Assembly: GCF_009569385.1 (NCBI RefSeq) | Contig: NZ_WBOF01000005.1 | Span: forward strand, 1 to 64,000 | Length of the DNA stretch: 64,000 bases | Source: Streptomyces kaniharaensis | GTDB taxonomy: Bacteria > Actinomycetota > Actinomycetes > Streptomycetales > Streptomycetaceae | Reading direction: 5' to 3' | Shown here: piece by piece, positions 47,340 through 54,436 of the stretch | Position numbering within the stretch: position 1 is the stretch's first letter | How the letters are laid out: each line of letters starts with the position of its first letter | Program-made: the position numbers and the translations under genes | The notes under the pieces: generated by a model | Told to the model about the DNA's origin: nothing | Databases searched by the model: none | What the model saw: the letters and a program-made list of their open reading frames with translations, nothing else

Positions 47340-48164
47340 GTGGCTACCAGCGACCCGACCTACCGCCGCGCGCGTTTCGGCAGCGTCCTGCGCAGGCTTC
47401 GCGAGCAGTGCCAGTTGACCCAAGGCGCCGCGGCCGCCCAGGCCGGCGTGGGCGTGGACAAGATCAACCGCGTCGAGCTGGGCCGAGTGGCGCTCGGAGT
47501 CCCGCTGCTGCGCACACTCCTCGACCTGTACGGCGTGCAGGACAGCGACCGCCGCAACGCCATGGAGGACATGGTCGTCAACCTCGCCAAGAAGTCGTGG
47601 TGGAACACCTACTCGCTGCACCTGCCCTTGCAGGACTTCCTCGGGCTGGAGCAGGACGCGGAGGCCGCCTGGGCGTGGGAGCCGCTGCTGGTGCACGGCC
47701 GCTTGCAGACGGAGCGGTACGCCGAGGCCCTCCTGGCCTCCGGAGACGAGGTGATCCCCGGAGGCCAGGACCGCGTCGAGTCGATGGTCGCCGTGCGCAT
47801 GCACCGTCAGGACGTCGTCACCAGCGCCCTCACGGTCGTCCTCGGCGCAGCCGCGCTGGACACCGTCGTGGGCGGTCCGGACGTGATGCGCGAGCAGATC
47901 GCCCATCTGCTCACCCGCAAGGAGGTCGAGCTCCGAATCCTCCCCGTCGGACGTCCCCACGTCGGGCTGGACGGAGCATTCACGATCCTGAGCTTCCCGG
48001 ACGGCGGCCAACTCGCCGCCGTCGAGAGCCTGGTCACCACCTCCTATTTCGACGACCCCGAGTCCCTGTCGCTGTACGGCCGCGCCGCCAAGCAGCTCAC
48101 CGATCTCGCGCTCGACCCGAGCGCATCGCGGGCGTACCTCGAAGAGCGCGTCCGCGCCCTGTGA
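47340..48164 (+). CDS. XRE-family regulator with DUF5753-type sensor domain
   Basis: 274 residues, GTG 47340 with TAGGAGGGACACC upstream. N-terminal HTH (LREQCQLTQGAAAAQAGVGV, then DKINRVELGRVALG), then a C-terminal domain of about 190 residues (FLGLEQDAEAAWAWEPLLVH, RILPVGRPHVGLDGAFTILS) typical of the Streptomyces XRE/DUF5753 proteins. It is followed 28 bases later by a DUF397 gene, the usual partner in a regulatory or toxin-antitoxin-like pair. Probably autoregulated through the palindromes at 47162. Confidence 0.88.
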   Translation: MATSDPTYRRARFGSVLRRLREQCQLTQGAAAAQAGVGVDKINRVELGRVALGVPLLRTLLDLYGVQDSDRRNAMEDMVVNLAKKSWWNTYSLHLPLQDFLGLEQDAEAAWAWEPLLVHGRLQTERYAEALLASGDEVIPGGQDRVESMVAVRMHRQDVVTSALTVVLGAAALDTVVGGPDVMREQIAHLLTRKEVELRILPVGRPHVGLDGAFTILSFPDGGQLAAVESLVTTSYFDDPESLSLYGRAAKQLTDLALDPSASRAYLEERVRAL

Positions 48165-48191
48165 ACCGAGCTCCATCCCGGAAGGACCAAC

Positions 48192-48404
48192 ATGCCGCAC
48201 CGCCCCCCTCGTCTGGCACCGGACGAGTGGACCACCAGCTCCCACAGCGGCCAGCAGGGCAGCTGCGTACGCTGGCGCCGCGACCGCACCGCGGCGGACT
48301 GCATCGAGATCGGCGACTCGAAAGACCCTGACGGCCCGACACTGACCGTCACCGAGCCGGTCTGGAGGACGTTCGTGGCGTTCGCCCGGACGTTCGAGGT
48401 GTAG
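48192..48404 (+). CDS. DUF397 protein, 70 residues
   Basis: ATG 48192 after GGAAGGACCAAC. Sequence EWTTSSHSGQQGSCVRWRRD, IGDSKDPDGPTLTVTEPVWR and FVAFARTFEV is the DUF397 pattern. These proteins pair with XRE/DUF5753 regulators and modulate them; some pairs behave like toxin-antitoxin systems. Ends before a strong terminator. Confidence 0.88.
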   Translation: MPHRPPRLAPDEWTTSSHSGQQGSCVRWRRDRTAADCIEIGDSKDPDGPTLTVTEPVWRTFVAFARTFEV

Positions 48405-48424
48405 CGGCGCCCCAGGACGACCGA

Positions 48425-48466
48425 GGGGGCGGGGACAGCGGCATCGCACCGCTGCTCCCCGCCCCC
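48425..48466 (+). terminator. Strong terminator after the XRE/DUF397 pair
   Basis: Stem GGGGGCGGGGA and AGCGG pairing with CCGCT and TCCCCGCCCCC, a near-perfect 16-bp hairpin. Confidence 0.85.
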
Positions 48467-48702
48467 TGTGCATTCCCCGGCCTACCTGACGCACCGCACC
48501 GGGACCGGTCACCGGTGCACCGCCGTCTCTATGGGCAGGACGGGGCACGGGGCCATGCGCGCCGACGGCGCTTCGGCCGCCACGTGCCGCACGCCGGAGG
48601 GCGGGGACTTCTTCGGCCCCGTGTCGTTCATTCTTCGGGCTCCGAAGTATCCGAAGTGGGTGAATGTGCTACCCGAGCACCGTAGAACGGCTACACCGGA
48701 GC

Positions 48703-48725
48703 CAACGCACGCAAAGTGCGTGCGT
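48703..48725. promoter_or_regulatory. Palindrome upstream of the 48746 regulator, candidate operator
   Basis: AACGCACGC and GCGTGCGTT spaced by AAAGT, a perfect 9-bp inverted repeat 20 bases before the start codon. It could be an autoregulatory operator or an RNA hairpin at the leader. The remainder of 48405-48745 holds the terminator at 48425 and nothing else I can support. Confidence 0.5.
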
Positions 48726-48745
48726 TGTGACGGGAGGGCGTAGTC

Positions 48746-49966
48746 GTGGACGTCGGCGGGATCGGGCGCAGGATCGCGTACTGGCGTGAGCGCCGGGGGC
48801 TCACCCAGGAACAGGTGGGCCGTCTGGTCGGCATGACCCGGCGTGGTGTGCAGGACATCGAGCGGGGCGAGCGCCAGGGCGATCCACGCGTGTCCGTGGT
48901 GGAGACGTTCGCCGCGGCACTCCAGGTCCGCGTCGAGGACCTGCTCGGCGACGGCCCGCCGGCCTCCGCGGCACAGTGCATGGACACGGCCGAGCTGGCA
49001 GCCATCCGGGCCACCCTACTGTCGCCGGCCGTCCTTCTCCCCGGCCTGGCGCGCGACGACGCCCGGCCGGACCTGGAGCGGCTGCGGCGCAACGTCTCCT
49101 ACGGCTGGACCGCGTTCCAGTACGCCCGTTTCACCTCGCTCGGGCGGGTTCTGCCCCCGCTGGTCGCCGAAGCCGCCGCAGCGGCAGGGAATCTGGACAG
49201 CGGCGCCCGCCAGGCGGCCTTCTCGCTCCAGTCGATGACCTACCAGCTGGTAGTGGCCGTCGCGGTGAAGTACGGCGACGTGGTGCTCGCCACGATGGCG
49301 GCCGACCGGGCGGTCTCCGCCGCCGATCGGTCGTGCGACCCTGTGGCCATGGCCGGCGCTGCCCGGCACCTGGTCGACGCGATGACCCATCAGGGCCGCG
49401 CGGCCGAGGGCGTCCGGCTGGCCGGCTCCGTGGCCGACCGGCTCGAAGGCGACCTGGTGGACCGGGGCGTCCACGGGGTGACCGTACTCGGGATGCTGCA
49501 CCTGAAGGCGGCCGTCGGCGCCGCCGCGCTCGGATCGGCCGACACGGTAACCGATCTGCTCGCCGCCGCCGAGGAGAGTGCCGCGCGCCTCGGCGGCGAC
49601 GCGAATGCGCTGTGGACCGCCTTCGGACCGACGAACTGCGCCTTCCACACGGTGGCCTGCCTGGTCGCGCTGGGCGAGGGGGCGAAGGCCGTCGCCGCGG
49701 CGCAGTCCATCGCACCGCACATGCGGCAGGCGCTCCCGCGCGAACGACGCGCCCTGTTCCTGGTCGACCTGTCCCGGGCGCAGGCGCAGGCCGGACTGCC
49801 GGGCCCCGCGCTGGAGACCCTGCTGGAGGCCGAACGCGAAGCCCCGGAGGAGGTGCGGTGCCGGCCACGCACCCACCAGCTGGTGCAGGACCTGCACCTG
49901 CTGGTGGCCGGATCCGACGGGGGACGCTTGCGCACCCTCGCGGCCCGCTGTGGACTGCCCGCATGA
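48746..49966 (+). CDS. XRE-type regulator with TPR-like repeats, 406 residues
   Basis: GTG 48746 (GGGAGGGCGTAGTC upstream). HTH at 5-60 (IAYWRERRGLTQEQVGRLVG, then RRGVQDIERGERQG), followed by helical repeats, probably TPR (AAFSLQSMTYQLVVAVAVKY, LAAAEESAARLGGDANALWT, FLVDLSRAQAQAGLPGPALE). Such proteins resemble Streptomyces signal-sensing regulators; ligand unknown. It overlaps the flavoprotein gene by four bases (ATGA), a common pairing. Confidence 0.85.
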   Translation: MDVGGIGRRIAYWRERRGLTQEQVGRLVGMTRRGVQDIERGERQGDPRVSVVETFAAALQVRVEDLLGDGPPASAAQCMDTAELAAIRATLLSPAVLLPGLARDDARPDLERLRRNVSYGWTAFQYARFTSLGRVLPPLVAEAAAAAGNLDSGARQAAFSLQSMTYQLVVAVAVKYGDVVLATMAADRAVSAADRSCDPVAMAGAARHLVDAMTHQGRAAEGVRLAGSVADRLEGDLVDRGVHGVTVLGMLHLKAAVGAAALGSADTVTDLLAAAEESAARLGGDANALWTAFGPTNCAFHTVACLVALGEGAKAVAAAQSIAPHMRQALPRERRALFLVDLSRAQAQAGLPGPALETLLEAEREAPEEVRCRPRTHQLVQDLHLLVAGSDGGRLRTLAARCGLPA

Positions 49967-50520
49967 CTCAACGCCCCGTGCTCTACCTGGTCGCCTGCGC
50001 GGCACCGCCCGCCCTGCGGGTCCGATCCGGCATCGAGGCCGGACAAGACGTCGGCTGGGACGTCTGCCTGATCCTCACCCCCTCCTCCCGGCGCTGGCTC
50101 GCCGACGACATCCCCGCTCTGGAAAAGCTCACCGGTCACCCGGTGCGCAGCGAGTACAAGATGCCGCGGGAGGAGGACGTGCTGCCGCCGGCGGACGCGA
50201 TGCTGGTCGCGCCGGCCACCAGCAACACCATCAACAAGTGGGCCAGCGGGATCAGCGACACGCTGGCCCTCGGGCTGGTGACCGAGGCGATTGGGCTGCA
50301 GCTGCCGCTGACCGCGCTGCCCTACTGCAACAACGCGCAGGCAGCCCACCCGGCCTTCGCCCGCAGCGTGGAAGTGCTCGGGGACGCGGGCGTCACCGTG
50401 ATGCTCGGGGCCGGCGGCTTCACTCCCCACCCTCCCGGTCAGGGCGACCTGGATGCCTACCCATGGGCCGAGGCAGTGGGCACTCTGATCCCCCGAGTTC
50501 GGGGCGGGAGTTCGAGCTGA
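49963..50520 (+). CDS. Flavoprotein, phosphopantothenoylcysteine-decarboxylase-like
   Basis: 185 residues, ATG 49963. LYLVACAAPPALRVRSGIEA, then VLPPADAMLVAPATSNTINK, is the FMN-binding signature of the Flavoprotein (PPC decarboxylase / EpiD-type) family, with the N of TSNTINK in the phosphate-binding loop, and GLVTEAIGLQLPLTALPYCN closing the site. Paired with the upstream XRE-TPR regulator by ATGA overlap; substrate unknown. Confidence 0.88.
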   Translation: MTQRPVLYLVACAAPPALRVRSGIEAGQDVGWDVCLILTPSSRRWLADDIPALEKLTGHPVRSEYKMPREEDVLPPADAMLVAPATSNTINKWASGISDTLALGLVTEAIGLQLPLTALPYCNNAQAAHPAFARSVEVLGDAGVTVMLGAGGFTPHPPGQGDLDAYPWAEAVGTLIPRVRGGSSS

Positions 50521-50689
50521 GTTCACAACCCGCCGCAGCAGAAGGCGCCCGGCGGCGACCTCTACCTGCTGCAAAACCGCGGACGCGCGCCGCTTCACCC
50601 AGCTCTCCGGCCGGCTGTGCGGGGCAGCACTCGACCCGACCGATTCGATCCAGTTCCTCCGGACTCTCCCGGCAAGAGATGTGGGTGAT
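50521..50689 (+). pseudogene. Possible remnant of an XRE/DUF5753 C-terminus
   Basis: In the frame of the next gene, without a start codon, the sequence reads RFTQLSGRLCGAALDPTDSI, then QFLRTLPARDVGD, which looks like the C-terminal end of a DUF5753 regulator. The rest of such a gene is absent. It would fit loss of the regulator of the 50690 DUF397 protein. Confidence 0.4.
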
Positions 50690-51040
50690 ATGAGCACCGT
50701 TCCCGACTTCACCGCCGCCATTTGGTTCAAGGCCCGGGCGTCCGAGAGCGCCCAGGGCTGCTTCGAGGTCGCGTTCGCCGACGGCCATGTGGCGCTGCGG
50801 GACAGCAAGGACCGCACGCTGCCTGCGCAGGTCTACCCGGCGGACGTCTGGAACGGCTGGCTCGACAACCTGCGGCAGGGCATCCTCGGGGGCCACCGCA
50901 TCGTGCTCACGTTCTCGTCAGACGGCGTCCAGGTTCGCGACGGCGCCAATCCCTCGGCGCAGGTGCACACCTACACCCGCCACGAGTACGAGTGCTTCAT
51001 GTCCGGCGTCCGGAGCCGGGAGTTCGACCTGGCGGCCTGA
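50690..51040 (+). CDS. DUF397-like protein, 116 residues
   Basis: ATG 50690; GTG at 50681 is an alternative three codons earlier, and no strong ribosome binding site decides. FEVAFADGHVALRDSKDRTL, PADVWNGWLDNLRQGIL and FMSGVRSREFDLAA resemble DUF397, with an extended body. It lies alone, next to the remnant of an XRE-type gene, so it may be an orphan partner. Followed by a terminator. Confidence 0.68.
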   Translation: MSTVPDFTAAIWFKARASESAQGCFEVAFADGHVALRDSKDRTLPAQVYPADVWNGWLDNLRQGILGGHRIVLTFSSDGVQVRDGANPSAQVHTYTRHEYECFMSGVRSREFDLAA

Positions 51041-51059
51041 CCCGGCATCAGCAGCAAGA

Positions 51060-51090
51060 GGCGCCCGGCACGTCACCGTGCCGGGCGCCT
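51060..51090. terminator. Bidirectional terminator
   Basis: Perfect stem AGGCGCCCGGCACG/CGTGCCGGGCGCCT with loop TCAC between the convergent genes ending at 51040 and 51123. Confidence 0.92.
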
Positions 51091-51122
51091 TCATGTTCCC
51101 TCCCCGCCGATCCCGAGGGCTG

Positions 51123-52823
51123 CTACCGGCGGGACATCGCGCTGTGGAGCGACTCCAGGCAGTCCGGGCACATCGGCAGGGCCGGCGGGGTGCCCCGGCC
51201 GGGCCGTCCGCAGATGCCGGTACCCAGGCCGTCCGGCCCCGGTGCCTGGCACCGCCACGTCACCGGATCGACGGCGGGAGCCGGAGGCTCAACCGCGAGG
51301 GGGCCGGGTTCCTCGGCTACTACCAGGTCGAGGGCCTGGTTCTCCGCGTCCAGGCGCCGACGGGCATGCTCGGCCTGGCGCTGCGTCTCCCGCAGTCCGC
51401 ACGCCCGGCACTCCTCTCCGGTGCTGAGGACGATTCCGCGCTCGCAGTCGGGCCGCTCGCAGTCCTGCCGGGACAGCACAGCCGCGAGGTAGCCGACCGG
51501 CCCGCGGATTTCCCCTCGGGCGATCCTCTCCGGCGCCCCGGTCTTCCACCAGCCGTCGCTGATCCTGGCGAGCGCGTGCTCGGGGCTTCGGCCGGCGCCG
51601 AGCAGGTCGCGCACCGCGCGGCGCAGCGGGGGTACCCGGATGGCCGGGTGCTTGCTGACCCCGAGGGCGTCGATCGCGGCGAAGACCTCTTCCTCGCCGG
51701 CCAACGGGCGGGTGGCGGTGGTACGGATGGTTTTGGTGCGCGGTTTCTTGGTGGTGGTCGCGGCGGAGCCGCTTCGCGGGGTGGTCTTCGCGGCGGCGCG
51801 CGTTTCGCGCGCCTTACCCGCTGTAGATGCCCTACGGGCGTCCGGGAGGGGCTCGCGATCACGGTTCTTGTTACTGCTCTTATTGGGGTCCGGCTCATGT
51901 CGCCACCCTGGTCCGGCTGGTGTCGCTACCCCCGTCCGCGTGGTGTCGCCACCCCCGTCCGGCTCATGTCGCCACCCCCCGGTCAGCGCGTTCATTTCCA
52001 GGTCGTCGCGGGCGGCCGCGCGGCGGCGCCAGAGCCTGGCGTCGAGCAGGAGGTAGGAGGAGGCGGCGCGGCCGCCGCCCTCGTCGGCGGGGTGGTAGTT
52101 GTCGCGGGTGAGCAGCACGCCGTCTTCGCGCAGTTGGGCGAGGGCTTCGCAGACGACGCTGCGGCTGAGCCCCGTGCAGGCCATCAGTTCCCGCAGGGTC
52201 GGCGGGCGGTCGGAGGTCGCGCGGTTGTTGATGTTGGTGAAGGACGCGGCGGCGGCGTAGACGGCCTTGTAGTTGGGGGACCGCTCGCCGACGCGGACCA
52301 GACGTGCGTCCAGCTTCACGTAGTCGATGCCGGGGTCCCGCTGGACCCGTGGCAGGGGCCGGCCGTCGGGGCCGGTGAGGACCGGAGCGAGCGCGGCCGA
52401 CGAGCGCTCCAGGAGCTGGCGGGCCCAGCGCTCCTGGTCGACCAGGCGGTAGTGGTTGGCATCGGCGACGGCCGGGTTGCCGGGGGTGCTCTGGGCGGTG
52501 ACGATGAGGAACTCCCGCTGCACGAGGTCGGTGGTGGCGCGGTCGAGCGTCTTGGTCGTGCGGCCGATGCATGCCGCCAGCGTCTTGCGGTACGGGAGCA
52601 TCGCGCGTCGGACCTCGTCCGACCAAGCCGCGACCGCCTCCGCGGTGAGGGTGGTGTGGTCCTCGATGTTGGCAAAGCTCGCGAGCGCCATGTAGGCGGC
52701 CTTGGTGACGGTCGGGCAGGAGCCGTCGCGGGCGAGGCGGACGTCGAACTCGATGTAGTCCAGGCCGCCAGGTACGAGGTTCCCTTGCGCGTCCAGGGAC
52801 AGTCCGGTGAGGAAGTCGGTCAT
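51123..52823 (-). CDS. Probable plasmid replication initiator with duplicated winged helices and internal repeats
   Basis: 566 residues from the ATG at 52823, overlapping the stop of the upstream gene (ATGA). Two related winged-helix regions: DYIEFDVRLARDGSCPTVTK with AAYMALASFANIEDHTTLTA, and DYVKLDARLVRVGERSPNYK with AVYAAAASFTNINNRATSDR, then TLRELMACTGLSRSVVCEAL. The linker includes four 23-bp DNA repeats (51885-51976). C-terminal Cys pairs (ERPDCERG, ECRACG, CPDC) suggest zinc binding. This is plausible for a Streptomyces plasmid initiator, though I cannot name the family. Iterons lie upstream at 54 kb. Confidence 0.68.
   Translation of the reverse strand: MTDFLTGLSLDAQGNLVPGGLDYIEFDVRLARDGSCPTVTKAAYMALASFANIEDHTTLTAEAVAAWSDEVRRAMLPYRKTLAACIGRTTKTLDRATTDLVQREFLIVTAQSTPGNPAVADANHYRLVDQERWARQLLERSSAALAPVLTGPDGRPLPRVQRDPGIDYVKLDARLVRVGERSPNYKAVYAAAASFTNINNRATSDRPPTLRELMACTGLSRSVVCEALAQLREDGVLLTRDNYHPADEGGGRAASSYLLLDARLWRRRAAARDDLEMNALTGGWRHEPDGGGDTTRTGVATPAGPGWRHEPDPNKSSNKNRDREPLPDARRASTAGKARETRAAAKTTPRSGSAATTTKKPRTKTIRTTATRPLAGEEEVFAAIDALGVSKHPAIRVPPLRRAVRDLLGAGRSPEHALARISDGWWKTGAPERIARGEIRGPVGYLAAVLSRQDCERPDCERGIVLSTGEECRACGLRETQRQAEHARRRLDAENQALDLVVAEEPGPLAVEPPAPAVDPVTWRCQAPGPDGLGTGICGRPGRGTPPALPMCPDCLESLHSAMSRR
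51885..51976. repeat. Four tandem 23-bp repeats inside the rep-like gene
   Basis: Units at 51885-51907, 51908-51930, 51931-51953 and 51954-51976 share NNGTCCGGCTNNTGTCGCCACC with few changes. They encode a GWRHEPD-type repeat in the protein linker. Iterons inside a rep gene are known to form the origin of some Streptomyces linear plasmids, so this could be an initiator-binding array. Confidence 0.85.
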
Positions 52824-53539
52824 CGGGTCACCGCCGTGGGGGCGCTGCCGGCGGGGGTGTACACGCCGTCGCGGTCCGGGTCCCACACGCTGAACTGGTG
52901 GGCGTTGGGGAAGAGGAAGTGGCCGTACGGGTCATCGATCCGCTGGGCGTCGGGCGCCGGGGGCGCGGTGCGGATCTCGGCGAGCGCGGCCCGGACAGTG
53001 CCGGCAACGAGCAGCCAGGCCTCATAGGTGTATGGGTGGGCGGGTCCGAACTCTGTGGTGGCGTCGTCGGCCAGGTTCCCCGCCCAGATCCGCGCGATGA
53101 CGGTGCGGCCTTCGGCGAGCGCGGTCTGGACGGCCGCGTACGACTCGCGGTACCAGCGCGGCGGCACCGGCGGCTGCGTCGGCCGGGGCCGCAGCGGCGT
53201 GGCCGCGACTGCAGCCTCATTCGGAGTGCGGGTGGTGGGGACAAAGGGGAGCGGCTGGATCCGCAGCGGCGTGGCGGCCACCCGGCGCCGACGGCTCAGT
53301 GAGCGGACGGCCCGGACGACGACGGCCAGGGGCCAGAGGAGCACGAGCGCGAGCCAGGCAGCACCCGCAGCAGAGACAAGGACAGGGGCCGGAAGGCGCC
53401 GCCGCCGAAGCCAAACGTCATCCACTCCGGTCAGCGCGAGGTAGAGGGCGCCTGCGGGAAGGTAGGCGGTGGCGGCCACGACAAGGCCCGCAGGGCAGCC
53501 GGAGCCAAAGCAGGGCAGCAGGGTCGGCGGCAGGTCCAT
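52820..53539 (-). CDS. Membrane protein, 239 residues
   Basis: ATG 53539 with GAGGAGCCCTC upstream. Two hydrophobic segments near the N-terminus (PAGLVVAATAYLPAGALYLA and LVSAAGAAWLALVLLWPLAV), then a basic linker and a soluble C-terminal domain (RWYRESYAAVQTALAEGRTV, HQFSVWDPDRDGVYTPAGSA). Co-transcribed with the rep-like gene by a four-base overlap. A role in replication at the membrane or in plasmid function is speculation. Confidence 0.68.
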   Translation of the reverse strand: MDLPPTLLPCFGSGCPAGLVVAATAYLPAGALYLALTGVDDVWLRRRRLPAPVLVSAAGAAWLALVLLWPLAVVVRAVRSLSRRRRVAATPLRIQPLPFVPTTRTPNEAAVAATPLRPRPTQPPVPPRWYRESYAAVQTALAEGRTVIARIWAGNLADDATTEFGPAHPYTYEAWLLVAGTVRAALAEIRTAPPAPDAQRIDDPYGHFLFPNAHQFSVWDPDRDGVYTPAGSAPTAVTR

Positions 53540-53693
53540 GAGGGCTCCTCGGGCAGCAGTGGTGATCAGCGACCGAGGTAACCCCGCAGACCTTGACGTA
53601 CCCGTTGATGCCGAGGCCCCTGAAAAATCACAAGTTGGCAACTGTGGTGATCAAGGTGCCGGTCCTACCTTGATGCCGGGTCCGAGCGGTGCC

Positions 53694-53888
53694 TGCGCAG
53701 AGTCGAACGGCCGTGCGCAGAGCCCGACCCGCTGCGCATGCGCAGAGGCCGGCGGCTGCGCAGAGCCCGACTCGCTGCGCAGTGCTCTGCGCGTGCGCAT
53801 GCGCACGGGGCTGCGCAAGGCAGCGGGTCGTGCGCAGCGGGTCGGGTCTCCGTTTCACACGCCGGACCGGCGGCATGCGCATGCGCAG
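53694..53888. repeat. TGCGCAGAG repeat cluster
   Basis: TGCGCAGAG at 53694, 53714, 53739 and 53757, the inverse CTCTGCGC at 53784-53791, and looser TGCGCA, TGCGCAG and ATGCGCAGA units to 53888. The same motif reappears inside the tcpC-like gene at 54886-54995, sometimes as the 12-base palindrome CTCTGCGCAGAG. Confidence 0.82.
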
Positions 53889-54093
53889 ACCGCCGCGCCC
53901 TGGCGCGGTCCGGGACAGGCGGCTGTACGCCGAACCGCCCGTTCCGCTCTGCTGTGCGCGCGGCCGCCGGACACGGACGACGGCATCGAGCGGGCACCGG
54001 CTGCCATCGGTTCGGCTGGTGAGCGAGTGCAGCAGCACCGCGTCAGGGTCCGGCCGGACGAGCCGTCAACATGGCGTGGCCGGTTCGAAGGGC

Positions 54094-54390
54094 TCATCAA
54101 GGTGTCCGGCGCGAGGCGGGCCACGCCATCAACGTTTCCGCCTGGGCCCCGAGGGTGGGCATCAACGTGTGGCCCTTCGCCCGGACGCCCCATCAACGTT
54201 TCCGCCGACACCCTTGATGGGGCATCAAGGTTTCCGGGCTCCGGTCCCCGGGGCGGCATCAAGGGTCGGCCCCGGCCTCATCAACGTTTCCGCTCGGCCT
54301 CACAAAACAGCAGGTCAAAGTGTTGATGAGCGCCGTTGCGAAGGCGTTATCCCCCGGCGTCTGATCATCAAGGAGTTCATCAAGGTTCAC
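54094..54390. repeat. Iteron cluster of CATCAACGTTTCCG type
   Basis: Full sites CATCAACGTTTCCG at 54127-54140, 54191-54204 and 54279-54292; variants at 54094 (CATCAAGGTGTCCGG), 54160 (CATCAACGTGTGG), 54223 (CATCAAGGTTTCCGG), 54257 and 54379; inverted cores near 54213 and 54322. Shared with the cluster at 41046. Confidence 0.88.
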
Positions 54391-54436
54391 GGGGTTCTCT
54401 CGGCTGACAGCAACCGCTGACGACCCAGGAGCCACG

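Larger units (their letters stand above)
53540..54436. other. Origin-like non-coding region with iterons and TGCGCAGAG repeats
   Basis: Nothing here looks like a real gene; long reading frames over it are antisense or unbiased. Left part (53580-53690) holds three iteron-like sites (GTTGATGCC, GATCAAGGTG, CCTTGATGCC), then a TGCGCAGAG cluster (53694-53890), then iterons at 54094-54390. It separates the divergent rep-like operon and conjugation operon, so it may hold the origin of replication, the partition site or the origin of transfer. Confidence 0.75.

Noticed and set aside
48468..48743. A 91-codon open frame before the XRE-TPR gene
   Set aside because: No ribosome binding site, unusual composition, and it starts inside the region of the preceding terminator.
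53469..54326. A 285-codon plus-strand open frame over the origin-like region
   Set aside because: Composition follows the repeats (TGCGCAGAG, CATCAACG) and there is no ribosome binding site; the region reads as cis-acting DNA.
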